Origin: Niveibacterium terrae
GTDB taxonomy: Bacteria; Pseudomonadota; Gammaproteobacteria; Burkholderiales; Rhodocyclaceae
Length of the DNA stretch: 64,000 bases
NCBI RefSeq assembly: GCF_048213115.1
Contig: NZ_CP172404.1
Span: 3,472,001-3,536,000, forward strand
Direction: 5' to 3'
Shown in pieces: positions 16,396 through 24,281 of the stretch. The position numbers and the translations under genes are program-made. Position 1 is the first letter of the stretch, and each line of letters begins with the position of its first letter. The notes under the pieces were generated by a model that saw nothing but the letters and a program-made list of their open reading frames with translations, was not told where the DNA came from and did not search any database.

Positions 16396-16615
16396 AGCTT
16401 CGGTTCTGAGCAGGAGGGGATAGATGACCTGCAATGATAAGGCTTGCGCGCGACGGGCCGCCACTGGCGGATACATTCTCCTTCTTGTTTCCGGCCTGAC
16501 ACAATCCGCACAACAAACAGCAACATACTCTACGGCACGAATGTGCCGACGCCCACGCACCCCCTGCTCGGGCCCATCGCCCGGCGACATTCCCAACCGA
16601 AAAGGAGAGATCCTC

Positions 16616-19108
16616 TTGTCTGCCCGCCCCACCCTCATTCAAGGCGCCTTGGCCGCCGGCCTCGCAGTCTGTCTGATGACAGCCCAGGCTGCGCCGGCCT
16701 CGCCCGCCACAGGCTATAGCCAGCCCCCGAAGAATGTCCTCGACGTGATGAACGCGCCTTCGCCAGCCCAGCCCCTGGCGAATCCGGCACGCGATCACCT
16801 TCTGCTCGTAACGATGCAGGACTATCCGTCGATCGCCCGCGTCGCGACGCCCTTCCTGAAGCTCGCCGGCGTGCGCATCGAGCCGAAGAACCACAGCCGC
16901 CACGATACGCGCTCGGGCTACGGCATCACGCCCTGCGTGCGCAGTCTGGATCTGGTCACGGTCGCCGACGGCAGCCTGCGCCACCTCGCCCTGCCTCCCC
17001 AAGCCTGCCCGGGCGTGCCCCAGTGGAGCGCGGACGGTCAGCGCTTCGCTTTCGAGAACATCGCCGAAGACTCCGTCGAACTGTGGGTCGGCGAAGTGAA
17101 GACCGGCGCCCTGCGCCGCATCCCCGGGGTGCGCCTGAACCCGATGTTCGACAATGCTCTGCAGTGGATGCCGGATCAGAAACGCCTGCTCGTCAAACGG
17201 GTTCCGGAAACGTTGGGCAAGGCTCCCGCCCAGCCCGCAGTTCCGCCCGGACCGCGCATCCAGCAGTCCGACGGCAAGAGCGGCCAGAGCAGCACCTACG
17301 AGACACGCGACACGCTGACCGGCCCCTACGACGAGCAGCTGTTCGACTACTACGGCCAGTCCCAGCTCGCGCTGGTCGATGTCGCGAGCGGCAAGGTCGC
17401 AAACATCGGCAAGCCCGCGCTCTATACCGATCTGGATACGGCGCCCGACGGCCAGCACCTGCTGGTCAGCAAACTGCGCCGTCCCTATTCGTATCTGGTG
17501 ACCTACGAGCGCTTCCCGCACGACGTCGAAGTCTGGCAACTTTCGGCCAAGGCTCCGGTGATCCACGCGATCGCGTCCCTGCCCCTGGCCGAACGCGTCC
17601 CGGTCCACGGCGAACCGCTCGGTCCGCGCGATTTCGCGTGGCGCCAGAACGAAGCCGCAACGCTGGTCTGGGCCGAAGCGCTGGACGGCGGCGACTGGCA
17701 GGTCAAGGTTCCCGCTCGCGACAAGGTGATGATGCTGCGCGCGCCGTTCAAGAGCGCTCCGCTCGAGATCCTGCGCACCGAACAGCGCTTCGCCGGCTTC
17801 TCCTGGGGCGAGCGCCCGGAGACGGCGCTGCTGACCGAATTCGATCAGAACCGCCACTGGACGCGCGGCTTCCTCGTCAATGTCGATGACGCGAAGCAAC
17901 CGCAGCGCCTGCTCTGGGATCTGTCTACCGACGAGAAGTACGCGAACCCGGGCCACCCGGTCGCGCGCCGCCTCGCCAACGGCGCGATCGTGCTGCGCCA
18001 GCAGGGCGAGGAGATCTTCCTCGCCGGGGCTGGCGCCTCGCCCGCCGGCGATCGCCCCTTCCTCGACAGCCTGAACCTGAAGACCCTGCAAAAGCAGCGC
18101 CTCTTCCGCAGCGACGCGACGCGTTACGAGCAATTCATCGGCTTCGTCGGCGCCGGCTCCGAGCACCTTCTGACCTGGAGCCAGTCGCCTGTCGAACCGC
18201 CCAACGCCTTCCTGCGCACGCTCGGCGCGCGCAGCGAAGCGGCGGCGGGCGAAGCGGTGTTCAGCTCCGAGCGCAAAGCGGTGACGCACCAGGCCGATCC
18301 GACGCCCGAAGTCAGGGCGATCCAGAAGCGGCTCGTCAAGTACAAGCGCGCCGACGGCGTCGATCTGTCCTTCACGCTCTACACGCCGCCGGGCTACAAG
18401 GAAGGCACCCGCGTGCCGACCATTCTCTACGCCTATCCGCTCGACTACGCGGACGCGGGCGCGGCCGGACAGGTGAGCGGTTCGCAGGCGACCTTCACGC
18501 GCCTGCGCAACTACCGGCTGCTGCTGCTCGCCGGCTACGCGATCATCGACAACGCGGCTTTCCCGGTCATCGGTGACCCCAAGCGCGCCTACGACAACTA
18601 TATGGAACAGCTGGTCGGCGACGCGAAGGCGGCGGTCGACGAAGCGGTACGCCTGGGCGTCACCGACCCGGACCGGGTCGGCGTAACCGGCCACAGCCAC
18701 GGCGCGCTGATGACAGCGAACCTGATCGCCCACTCCAGCCTCTTCCGGGCCGGCGTCGCGACCAGCGGCTCCTACAACAAGACGCTGACGCCTTTCGGCT
18801 TCCAGAGCGAACGTCGCTCGGTCTGGGAGGCCCCCGAGGTCTACCAGAAGGTCTCGCCCTTCTTCTACGCCGACAAGATCAAGACCCCGCTCTTGATCGT
18901 ACACGGCGAAGACGATGCGAACCCGGGCACAACGCCGCTGCAGGGCGTCAAACTCTTCGAAGCGATCCGCGGTAACGGCGGCACGACGCGCCTCGTGATG
19001 CTTCCTCACGAGCCGCACTGGTACGCCTCGCTCGAGTCGAACGAGCAGCTGATCTATGAAATGATCAGTTGGTTCGACAAGTATGTGAAAAACGCTGCTG
19101 CGCGTTAA
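16616..19108 (+). CDS. Secreted prolyl-oligopeptidase-family (S9) serine peptidase
   Basis: 830 residues from TTG 16616. This start is chosen because AAAGGAGAG sits seven bases upstream and it gives a clean signal peptide ending AQA. The first roughly 560 residues form a beta-propeller-like region. The C-terminal alpha/beta-hydrolase domain has nucleophile S694 (GHSHGA), D767 (HGEDD) and H801 (PHEPHWY), the expected Ser-Asp-His triad. The layout resembles the glutamyl-endopeptidase-like S9 enzymes related to plant CGEP, but specificity is not proved. It is periplasmic or secreted, where it would cut peptides. It stands alone, followed by a strong terminator. Confidence 0.88.
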   Translation: MSARPTLIQGALAAGLAVCLMTAQAAPASPATGYSQPPKNVLDVMNAPSPAQPLANPARDHLLLVTMQDYPSIARVATPFLKLAGVRIEPKNHSRHDTRSGYGITPCVRSLDLVTVADGSLRHLALPPQACPGVPQWSADGQRFAFENIAEDSVELWVGEVKTGALRRIPGVRLNPMFDNALQWMPDQKRLLVKRVPETLGKAPAQPAVPPGPRIQQSDGKSGQSSTYETRDTLTGPYDEQLFDYYGQSQLALVDVASGKVANIGKPALYTDLDTAPDGQHLLVSKLRRPYSYLVTYERFPHDVEVWQLSAKAPVIHAIASLPLAERVPVHGEPLGPRDFAWRQNEAATLVWAEALDGGDWQVKVPARDKVMMLRAPFKSAPLEILRTEQRFAGFSWGERPETALLTEFDQNRHWTRGFLVNVDDAKQPQRLLWDLSTDEKYANPGHPVARRLANGAIVLRQQGEEIFLAGAGASPAGDRPFLDSLNLKTLQKQRLFRSDATRYEQFIGFVGAGSEHLLTWSQSPVEPPNAFLRTLGARSEAAAGEAVFSSERKAVTHQADPTPEVRAIQKRLVKYKRADGVDLSFTLYTPPGYKEGTRVPTILYAYPLDYADAGAAGQVSGSQATFTRLRNYRLLLLAGYAIIDNAAFPVIGDPKRAYDNYMEQLVGDAKAAVDEAVRLGVTDPDRVGVTGHSHGALMTANLIAHSSLFRAGVATSGSYNKTLTPFGFQSERRSVWEAPEVYQKVSPFFYADKIKTPLLIVHGEDDANPGTTPLQGVKLFEAIRGNGGTTRLVMLPHEPHWYASLESNEQLIYEMISWFDKYVKNAAAR

Positions 19109-19134
19109 GCCAGAAGCAAGTCTCTCGCAAACCG

Positions 19135-19160
19135 AAGCCCCGGGAAACCGGGGCTTTTTT
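19135..19160 (+). terminator. Intrinsic terminator of the S9 peptidase gene
   Basis: AAGCCCCGG-GAAA-CCGGGGCTT followed by T residues to 19160: a nine-base-pair stem with a stable GNRA-type tetraloop, 26 bases after the stop. Confidence 0.93.
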
Positions 19161-19286
19161 CGTCAGGGGACGAAAACCGCCAGCGCACGCCGGGGACTTT
19201 CTGTTTCGGAATCCGGATGAATGCGCCAATCAGCCCTATGCTCAGACGATGACAGCGGTGTCTGCGAAGGCTTGAGGAGGTCCACC

Positions 19287-20300
19287 ATGGCCACGCCTGA
19301 CTCAGAGAAGGGCTTGTCGCAACGAGTGCATTTGAGCGCCGTTCACGCGCTCGGCCCGGCGCTGATCGCACTGCTGTGCGGCGCACCTCTGCCCGCCCGC
19401 GCGGCGGAAACCGCGGACCGTCTCGTCAGGCCCCAGCTTCAACGCGTTGGAATCATCGTCCCTTCCGCCGCCAACCCGTATTTCAGCCGGCTCACCCGAG
19501 GCGCGATCGACCGCCTGCTGCAGCTCAACCCCAAGGCAAAGGTCAGAACCGCCGACACGGCCTTTTTCCCGACCGAGGAGGCAAAGGCTCTGGAAAAGAT
19601 GGCGACGGCCCAGGTGCAGCTCGTGCTGCTGGCCTCCGCATGCCGCAGCGGCTGCGGGCAACAGATCGCCGCGGTGCGAGAAGCGGGAATCCTTGTGGTC
19701 GCAGTGGATATCGAGGCCGATGGCGCGGATGCGACGATCGCGTCGGACAACCATTTCGCGGGTCAGAGTACCTGCCGCTATCTGGCCGAGCAGATCGGTG
19801 GCCGGGGCAAATTCATCATCCAGAATGGTCCGCAAGTCTCCTCAGTCATCCACCGGGTTGAAGGCTGCAAGGAAGCGCTGCGGGAGTATCCGGCCATTGA
19901 GCTGCTGGCGGACTCGGAAGATGGGCTCGGCTCGCCATGGGGTGGCAACATGTTGATGCGCGCACACCTGCAGCGTTTCCCGCACATCGATGCGGTTTTC
20001 GCGATCAATGACCGCCAGGCCCTGGGGGCCGAGACCGCCGCGCTCAAGATGGGGCGCCGCGAGATGCTGATCGGCAGCGTAGACGGCTCCCCCGAGCTTC
20101 TTGAAACACTGACTCGCCCGGGGCTGATCGTGGTTTCAGCCAGACAGGACCCGGCCGCTCTGGGCCGCAAGGGGATAGAGATCGGCAGCGCCCTGCTCAA
20201 GGGCAGCTATACCGGCCCGCGCCATATCCTGCTGCCAACCCCGCTGGTCACCCGAGCGCCGGGTGCCGCCCTTCCAAGCCAAACTGAAATCAAACGCTAG
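19287..20300 (+). CDS. Periplasmic sugar-binding protein (type I, ribose-family)
   Basis: 338 residues from ATG 19287, preceded by GAGGAGG. A signal peptide ends ARA near residue 40. The mature protein is a type I periplasmic binding protein: VGIIVPSAANPYFSRLTRGA, an ADTAFFPTEEAKALEKM stretch, AVDIEADGADATIASDN, then HIDAVFAINDRQALGAETA and IGSVDGSPE. This is the Peripla_BP_4/RbsB pattern. No ABC permease or ATPase is encoded beside it. It is therefore either an orphan feeding a distant importer or a ligand carrier for a receptor. Two Cys (ACRSGCG) form a possible disulphide. It is convergent with the AraC gene. Confidence 0.85.
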   Translation: MATPDSEKGLSQRVHLSAVHALGPALIALLCGAPLPARAAETADRLVRPQLQRVGIIVPSAANPYFSRLTRGAIDRLLQLNPKAKVRTADTAFFPTEEAKALEKMATAQVQLVLLASACRSGCGQQIAAVREAGILVVAVDIEADGADATIASDNHFAGQSTCRYLAEQIGGRGKFIIQNGPQVSSVIHRVEGCKEALREYPAIELLADSEDGLGSPWGGNMLMRAHLQRFPHIDAVFAINDRQALGAETAALKMGRREMLIGSVDGSPELLETLTRPGLIVVSARQDPAALGRKGIEIGSALLKGSYTGPRHILLPTPLVTRAPGAALPSQTEIKR

Positions 20301-20332
20301 CGATTGCGTCCGCAAGAACTTGTCCGGCGGAC

Positions 20333-21205
20333 TCAGATCCGCATCGCCTGAGCCCGCCGCAGACCGTTGCGCCGCCGGTACTCGGCCGGCGTCATGCCCT
20401 GCTCGGCCGCGAACTGTTTGTAGAAATTGCCGGGGTTGCGAAACCCGCTCTGCTCGGCAAGCAGGCCGACCGGCAGATGAGTCGAGATCAGCAGGTGACA
20501 GGCGTGGCCGAGCCGCAGTTGCTGCAGCACCGCGGTCACGCTCGCGCCGATCTGCTCGCGGAACAGACGCTTCAAACTCGTTGGACTGCTCGCCGCGGCT
20601 TCGGCGAGAACCGCCAGCGTGATCGGCTCGCGGTAGTGTTCCTGCAGATAGCCCAGGGCCAGCTCGACCCGGCGGTCGCGCGCACGACCGGCGACCGAGC
20701 CGCCGATTCCCCTGGCCTGAGCATCGCGCGGCAAGGCATCGAAGATCCTGAACAGCAAGGACAAGCGATAGAGTCCGCGCGCCTCGTGCAGTTCGTCGAA
20801 GACCGGCACCAGGCTCGCAGCGAACCCGGGGCTGAACACGACCCCCTGGCCGACGCCGGCGAGCCAGTCCAGAAAGGGCAGATTCTCAGGCATCCCCGCC
20901 CGTCTGAGCTCGGCCAGCCAGTCGCGGGTGAAGAAGACGACCTGGACCTGCTGCACCTCCCGATCCGGCGAAGCCTCCGGTCTGGCATACCAGGTGTGGG
21001 CCTGATTCGGCGAGACCAAGGCCAGATCGAGCAGGCCGAATTCGGCAACATCGCTGCCGATGTAGCGCATGCCACGGGCGCCGCGGGTCAGCGTCAGCTC
21101 GTATTCGGGGTGATAGTGCCAGAGGAAGGGAACGCCTTGCTCGTAACGGCTCTCGTAGTGCCAGTTCTGCCCCGGCGTCTGGCCAACCACCTGACGTGTC
21201 AGCAT
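20333..21205 (-). CDS. AraC family regulator with cupin sensor
   Basis: 290 residues. The N-terminal part (about 1-110) is an AraC-type cupin (PFLWHYHPEYELTLTRG, VSPNQAHTWY). The C terminus (about 185-285) has two helix-turn-helix motifs (ITLAVLAEAAASSPTSLKRLF and VGLLAEQSGFRNPGNFYKQF) and the final MTPAEYRRR signature. It is divergent from the SemiSWEET-HAD-GH1 genes with 160 bases between, so it is the likely regulator of that sugar cluster. GGGAGGGAG precedes ATG 21205. The inducer is probably a sugar, judged from context only. Confidence 0.88.
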   Translation of the reverse strand: MLTRQVVGQTPGQNWHYESRYEQGVPFLWHYHPEYELTLTRGARGMRYIGSDVAEFGLLDLALVSPNQAHTWYARPEASPDREVQQVQVVFFTRDWLAELRRAGMPENLPFLDWLAGVGQGVVFSPGFAASLVPVFDELHEARGLYRLSLLFRIFDALPRDAQARGIGGSVAGRARDRRVELALGYLQEHYREPITLAVLAEAAASSPTSLKRLFREQIGASVTAVLQQLRLGHACHLLISTHLPVGLLAEQSGFRNPGNFYKQFAAEQGMTPAEYRRRNGLRRAQAMRI

Positions 21206-21365
21206 TGCTCCCTCCCCGACTCAACGGGCAAACACTCTCCGTCGCTCAATCCTATCCCGCTTTTTGGGCTGATAGCGGAGAATATTGGCCTGCGCGGATC
21301 CCCTTCGCCCCCGGCGCCGCCTATCATCGGCACAGAGTCCTCATCGACGGCGTCAGGAGAACGCG

Positions 21366-21671
21366 ATGCAAAGCACCTTTCTCGAAGTCCTCGGTTACTT
21401 CGCCGGAGCCTGCACGACGCAGGCCTTTCTGCCGCAGATCACCAAGGTCTGGAAGACCAAGCAGGTCAGCGACATCTCGCTGGGGATGTACAGCATCTTC
21501 GTGCTCGGCGTCGCGCTGTGGCTCAGCTATGGGCTGTTGCGCGGAGCGCTGCCGATCGTCGTCGCCAACGCGATCACGCTGGCGCTGGCAGGCTCCGTGC
21601 TCGTGATGAAGCTCCGCTATGAACACCGCGCCGCCCGCGAAGAGCGAATCCGTTCGGCGCAGCGGCACTGA
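21366..21671 (+). CDS. SemiSWEET sugar transporter
   Basis: 101 residues from ATG 21366 (AGGAG upstream). Three transmembrane helices make one triple-helix bundle, the size of bacterial SemiSWEETs, which function as dimers. The PQ-loop motif is present (TTQAFLPQITK, P23-Q24) and is followed by SDISLGMYSIFVLGVALWLSYG, the second conserved block. SemiSWEETs carry sugars down a gradient in either direction. It is followed after 35 bases by a HAD phosphatase and then a GH1 glycosidase, so uptake of a glycoside or release of a product sugar is a sensible role. Confidence 0.9.
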   Translation: MQSTFLEVLGYFAGACTTQAFLPQITKVWKTKQVSDISLGMYSIFVLGVALWLSYGLLRGALPIVVANAITLALAGSVLVMKLRYEHRAAREERIRSAQRH

Positions 21672-21706
21672 GACGCAAACCCGCAAACCCTCCCCCGAAG
21701 AACTCG

Positions 21707-22504
21707 ATGTACACAACCGTAATTTCCGATCTCGACGGAACACTGCTCAACGGCGAGCACAGGATCTCCGATTTCACGCGCTCGACGCTGCAGACGCTCG
21801 TCGAAAAAGGCGTGCGTTTCATCGTCGCAACCGGCCGGCACATGACCGACGTGCAGGGCATCCGCGCTTCGCTCGGCTTCGACTGCGACCTGATCACGTC
21901 GAACGGAGCGCTCGCCGCCGATGCGTCGGGCAAAGAGCATTTCGATCACACGCTGTCGCCCGAAATCGCCCGGTGGCTGATCGCTGCGACGCACGAGGAC
22001 AAACGCTTCGACACCAACGTCTATACACGCGAGAGCTGGTACGTCAATCGCATCAAGCCCGAGCTCAGAGCCTTCCACGCCGAGTCCGGTTTTTCATGCA
22101 CGGTCGCGGATCTGCAGCGCATGGATCAGAGCCGGATCAACAAGATCTTCTTCGTCGGCGCCCACGAAGTGCTCGCCGAGCTCGAAGTCCGCCTGAAGAG
22201 TCAGTGCGGTGCAGACGCGAGCATCACCTTCTCCTTGCCCACCTGCCTCGAAGTGATGGCGGCGAACGTCAACAAGGGCAATGCGGCGCGCGAGATCCTC
22301 GAGCACCATGGTGCGAGTCTGGATCAGGCCATCGCATTCGGAGACGGCATGAACGACTATGAGATGCTGACGATGGCATCCCGTGGCTATGTGATGGCCA
22401 ACGCCTCGCAGCGACTCAAGCAGGCGCTCCCCGGACACGCGCGGGCGGGCCATTGCGACGAGGACGGAGTCGCGCACACGCTGGCCAGGCTGTTCGGGCT
22501 CTGA
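21707..22504 (+). CDS. Cof-type HAD hydrolase (sugar-phosphatase-like)
   Basis: 265 residues. Motif I is SDLDGTLL (nucleophile D8, general acid D10). A C2-type cap of about residues 85-185 splits the core. Motif IV is FGDGMNDYEML near residue 210. The NKGNAAREILEHHG helix before it carries the conserved Lys. This is the Cof/YidA subfamily, cytoplasmic Mg-dependent phosphatases acting mostly on sugar phosphates and similar small molecules. It lies between the SemiSWEET and GH1 genes, 11 bases from the latter, so a sugar phosphate made by the GH1 enzyme is a possible substrate. Confidence 0.9.
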   Translation: MYTTVISDLDGTLLNGEHRISDFTRSTLQTLVEKGVRFIVATGRHMTDVQGIRASLGFDCDLITSNGALAADASGKEHFDHTLSPEIARWLIAATHEDKRFDTNVYTRESWYVNRIKPELRAFHAESGFSCTVADLQRMDQSRINKIFFVGAHEVLAELEVRLKSQCGADASITFSLPTCLEVMAANVNKGNAAREILEHHGASLDQAIAFGDGMNDYEMLTMASRGYVMANASQRLKQALPGHARAGHCDEDGVAHTLARLFGL

Positions 22505-22515
22505 ACGAGGAAAAA

Positions 22516-23952
22516 ATGGAACACCGCAAACTCAAGGCATTCCCCGCCGGCTTTCTGTGGGGCGCGGCCTCGGCCGCCTATCAGGTTGAAGGCGCATGGG
22601 ACGCCGACGGAAAAGGGCCATCGGTCTGGGACGTCTTCGCGAAGTTGCCGGGCAAGACCTTCCAGGGCAGCAACGGGGACGTCGCGGTCGATCACTATCA
22701 CCGCTTCGCCGAGGACGTCGCACTGATGGCCGAGATGGGGCTCAAGGCCTACCGCTTCTCGGTCAGCTGGCCGCGGATCTTCCCGCAAGGTCGGGGAGAG
22801 CCGAACGAGGCCGGTCTCGCCTTCTACGAGCACCTGATCGATACATTGATAGCCCACCATATCGAGCCCGTGCTGACCCTCTATCACTGGGACATGCCCC
22901 AGGCTTTGCAGGACGAATACGGCGGCTGGGAAGACCGGCGCATCATCGCCGACTTCGAGCACTACTGCGTGACGCTGTTCCAGCGCTTCGCCGGCAAGGT
23001 GAAATACTGGGTCTCGCTGAACGAGCAGAACTACAACCTGACCAACGCCTACCAGCTCGGCACGCATCCGCCGGCCGTCGAGGACCGCAAGCGCTTCTTC
23101 GCTGCCAACCACATTGCCTTCCTGGCCAACGCCAGCGTCATCGCGACCTTCCGCCGCCATGTCCCCAATGGCCTGATCGGTCCCAGCTTCGCGTATTCAC
23201 CGGCCTACCCGGGTTCGAGCGCTCCGGCCGACATGCTGGCTTTCGAAAACGCCGAAGAGCTGACGAACCACTGGTGGCTGGACACCTATTGCTTCGGGCG
23301 CTATCCGCAGGCCGCGCTCACATGGCTCACCGAGACCGGCGAGGCGCCGGACATCCTGCCGGGTGACCTGGAAATCCTGAGTCAGGGCCTGCCCGACTTC
23401 GTCGGCGTCAACTACTACCAGACGCTCACCTATACCGGCAATGCGCTGGACGGCGTCACACTGCAGAGGATCAACACGACCGGGCAGAAGGGCACGACGC
23501 CCGCAAGCGGCATCCCCGGCCTCTACAAGACCATGGCCAACCCCTTCGTCGAGACCAGCAACTGGGACTGGGCGATCGACCCGACCGGTTTGCGTATCGC
23601 GCTGCGCCGCCTCGCCAGCCGCTATGCGCTGCCGGTCATGATCACCGAGAACGGGCTTGGCGAATTCGATCAGCTCGTCGCCGGCGATCGTGTCCACGAC
23701 GACTACCGGATCGCCTATCTGAAGGCCCACGTCGAAGCCTGCCAGCAGGCAATCAGCGACGGCGTGCAGCTGCTGGGCTACTGCGCCTGGTCCTTCACCG
23801 ACATCCTGAGCTGGCTGAACGGTTACCAGAAGCGCTACGGTTTCGTCTATGTCGATCGCGACGAACGGGACACGCGGGACTTGCGCCGTATCCGCAAGGA
23901 CAGCTTCCACTGGTACAAGAAGGTGATCGCCAGCAACGGCGAAATCCTCTAG
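22516..23952 (+). CDS. GH1 glycosidase with a 6-phospho-sugar-binding signature
   Basis: 478 residues from ATG 22516 (GAGG upstream). Family 1 (beta/alpha)8 barrel: FLWGAASAAYQVEG at the start, acid/base E170 in NEQN, nucleophile E378 in ITENG. The key feature is S432-W433, K439 and Y441 (SWLNGYQKRYG). Ser, Lys and Tyr at this spacing bind the 6-phosphate in LacG/BglA-type enzymes, whereas ordinary beta-glucosidases have Glu at the Ser position. NEQN in place of NEP also fits the phospho group. So it is predicted to cleave 6-phospho-beta-glycosides in the cytoplasm. No PTS or sugar kinase gene is nearby. Confidence 0.9.
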   Translation: MEHRKLKAFPAGFLWGAASAAYQVEGAWDADGKGPSVWDVFAKLPGKTFQGSNGDVAVDHYHRFAEDVALMAEMGLKAYRFSVSWPRIFPQGRGEPNEAGLAFYEHLIDTLIAHHIEPVLTLYHWDMPQALQDEYGGWEDRRIIADFEHYCVTLFQRFAGKVKYWVSLNEQNYNLTNAYQLGTHPPAVEDRKRFFAANHIAFLANASVIATFRRHVPNGLIGPSFAYSPAYPGSSAPADMLAFENAEELTNHWWLDTYCFGRYPQAALTWLTETGEAPDILPGDLEILSQGLPDFVGVNYYQTLTYTGNALDGVTLQRINTTGQKGTTPASGIPGLYKTMANPFVETSNWDWAIDPTGLRIALRRLASRYALPVMITENGLGEFDQLVAGDRVHDDYRIAYLKAHVEACQQAISDGVQLLGYCAWSFTDILSWLNGYQKRYGFVYVDRDERDTRDLRRIRKDSFHWYKKVIASNGEIL

Positions 23953-24209
23953 CCGCGGCGAGCGCTCAATACCGTCCGGGCGCAGGCGAAGAGGCGGGAA
24001 CGGGAAATCCGCACGAGCAGATCCTCAATCGCTATTCCCATGCCGATCAGTGCGAACAGATGGACCAAGGCTTTGGCGGAAAAGAGTTCATCGAGCGCTT
24101 CCTGGTAACCAGCCATCTGGAACAGCAGGCGGGTCAGCAGCAATACCGCGACCAGGATCACGATTTTTGCCCAGCGGGACTCGAACTGGAGGATCTGCAC
24201 GACCGTCAC
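23949..24209 (-). CDS. Small two-helix membrane protein, unknown
   Basis: 86 residues from GTG 24209, with no ATG in frame upstream. Two hydrophobic helices (about 13-33 and 45-66) are separated by a short acidic loop (QEALDELFSAK). The C terminus is Arg-rich (RISRSRLF and ARRG), suggesting a cytoplasmic end. The stop overlaps the GH1 stop by a few bases on the other strand. There is no good Shine-Dalgarno. It follows the Cache-PAS-GGDEF cyclase on the same strand after 72 bases and could be a third member of that group. The membrane-like composition supports it but the start codon is weak. Confidence 0.5.
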   Translation of the reverse strand: MTVVQILQFESRWAKIVILVAVLLLTRLLFQMAGYQEALDELFSAKALVHLFALIGMGIAIEDLLVRISRSRLFACARTVLSARRG

Positions 24210-24281
24210 CTCGGCGAAGGAAGGAGGTCATGCTATCACTGCCATGGCGAGGGCTTCCCCCCCCGACCGCCTTCGCCCCGC

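Noticed and set aside
16385..19018. 877-codon open frame antisense to the S9 peptidase
   Set aside because: Same GC-bias shadow. The sense gene has a triad, signal peptide and terminator.
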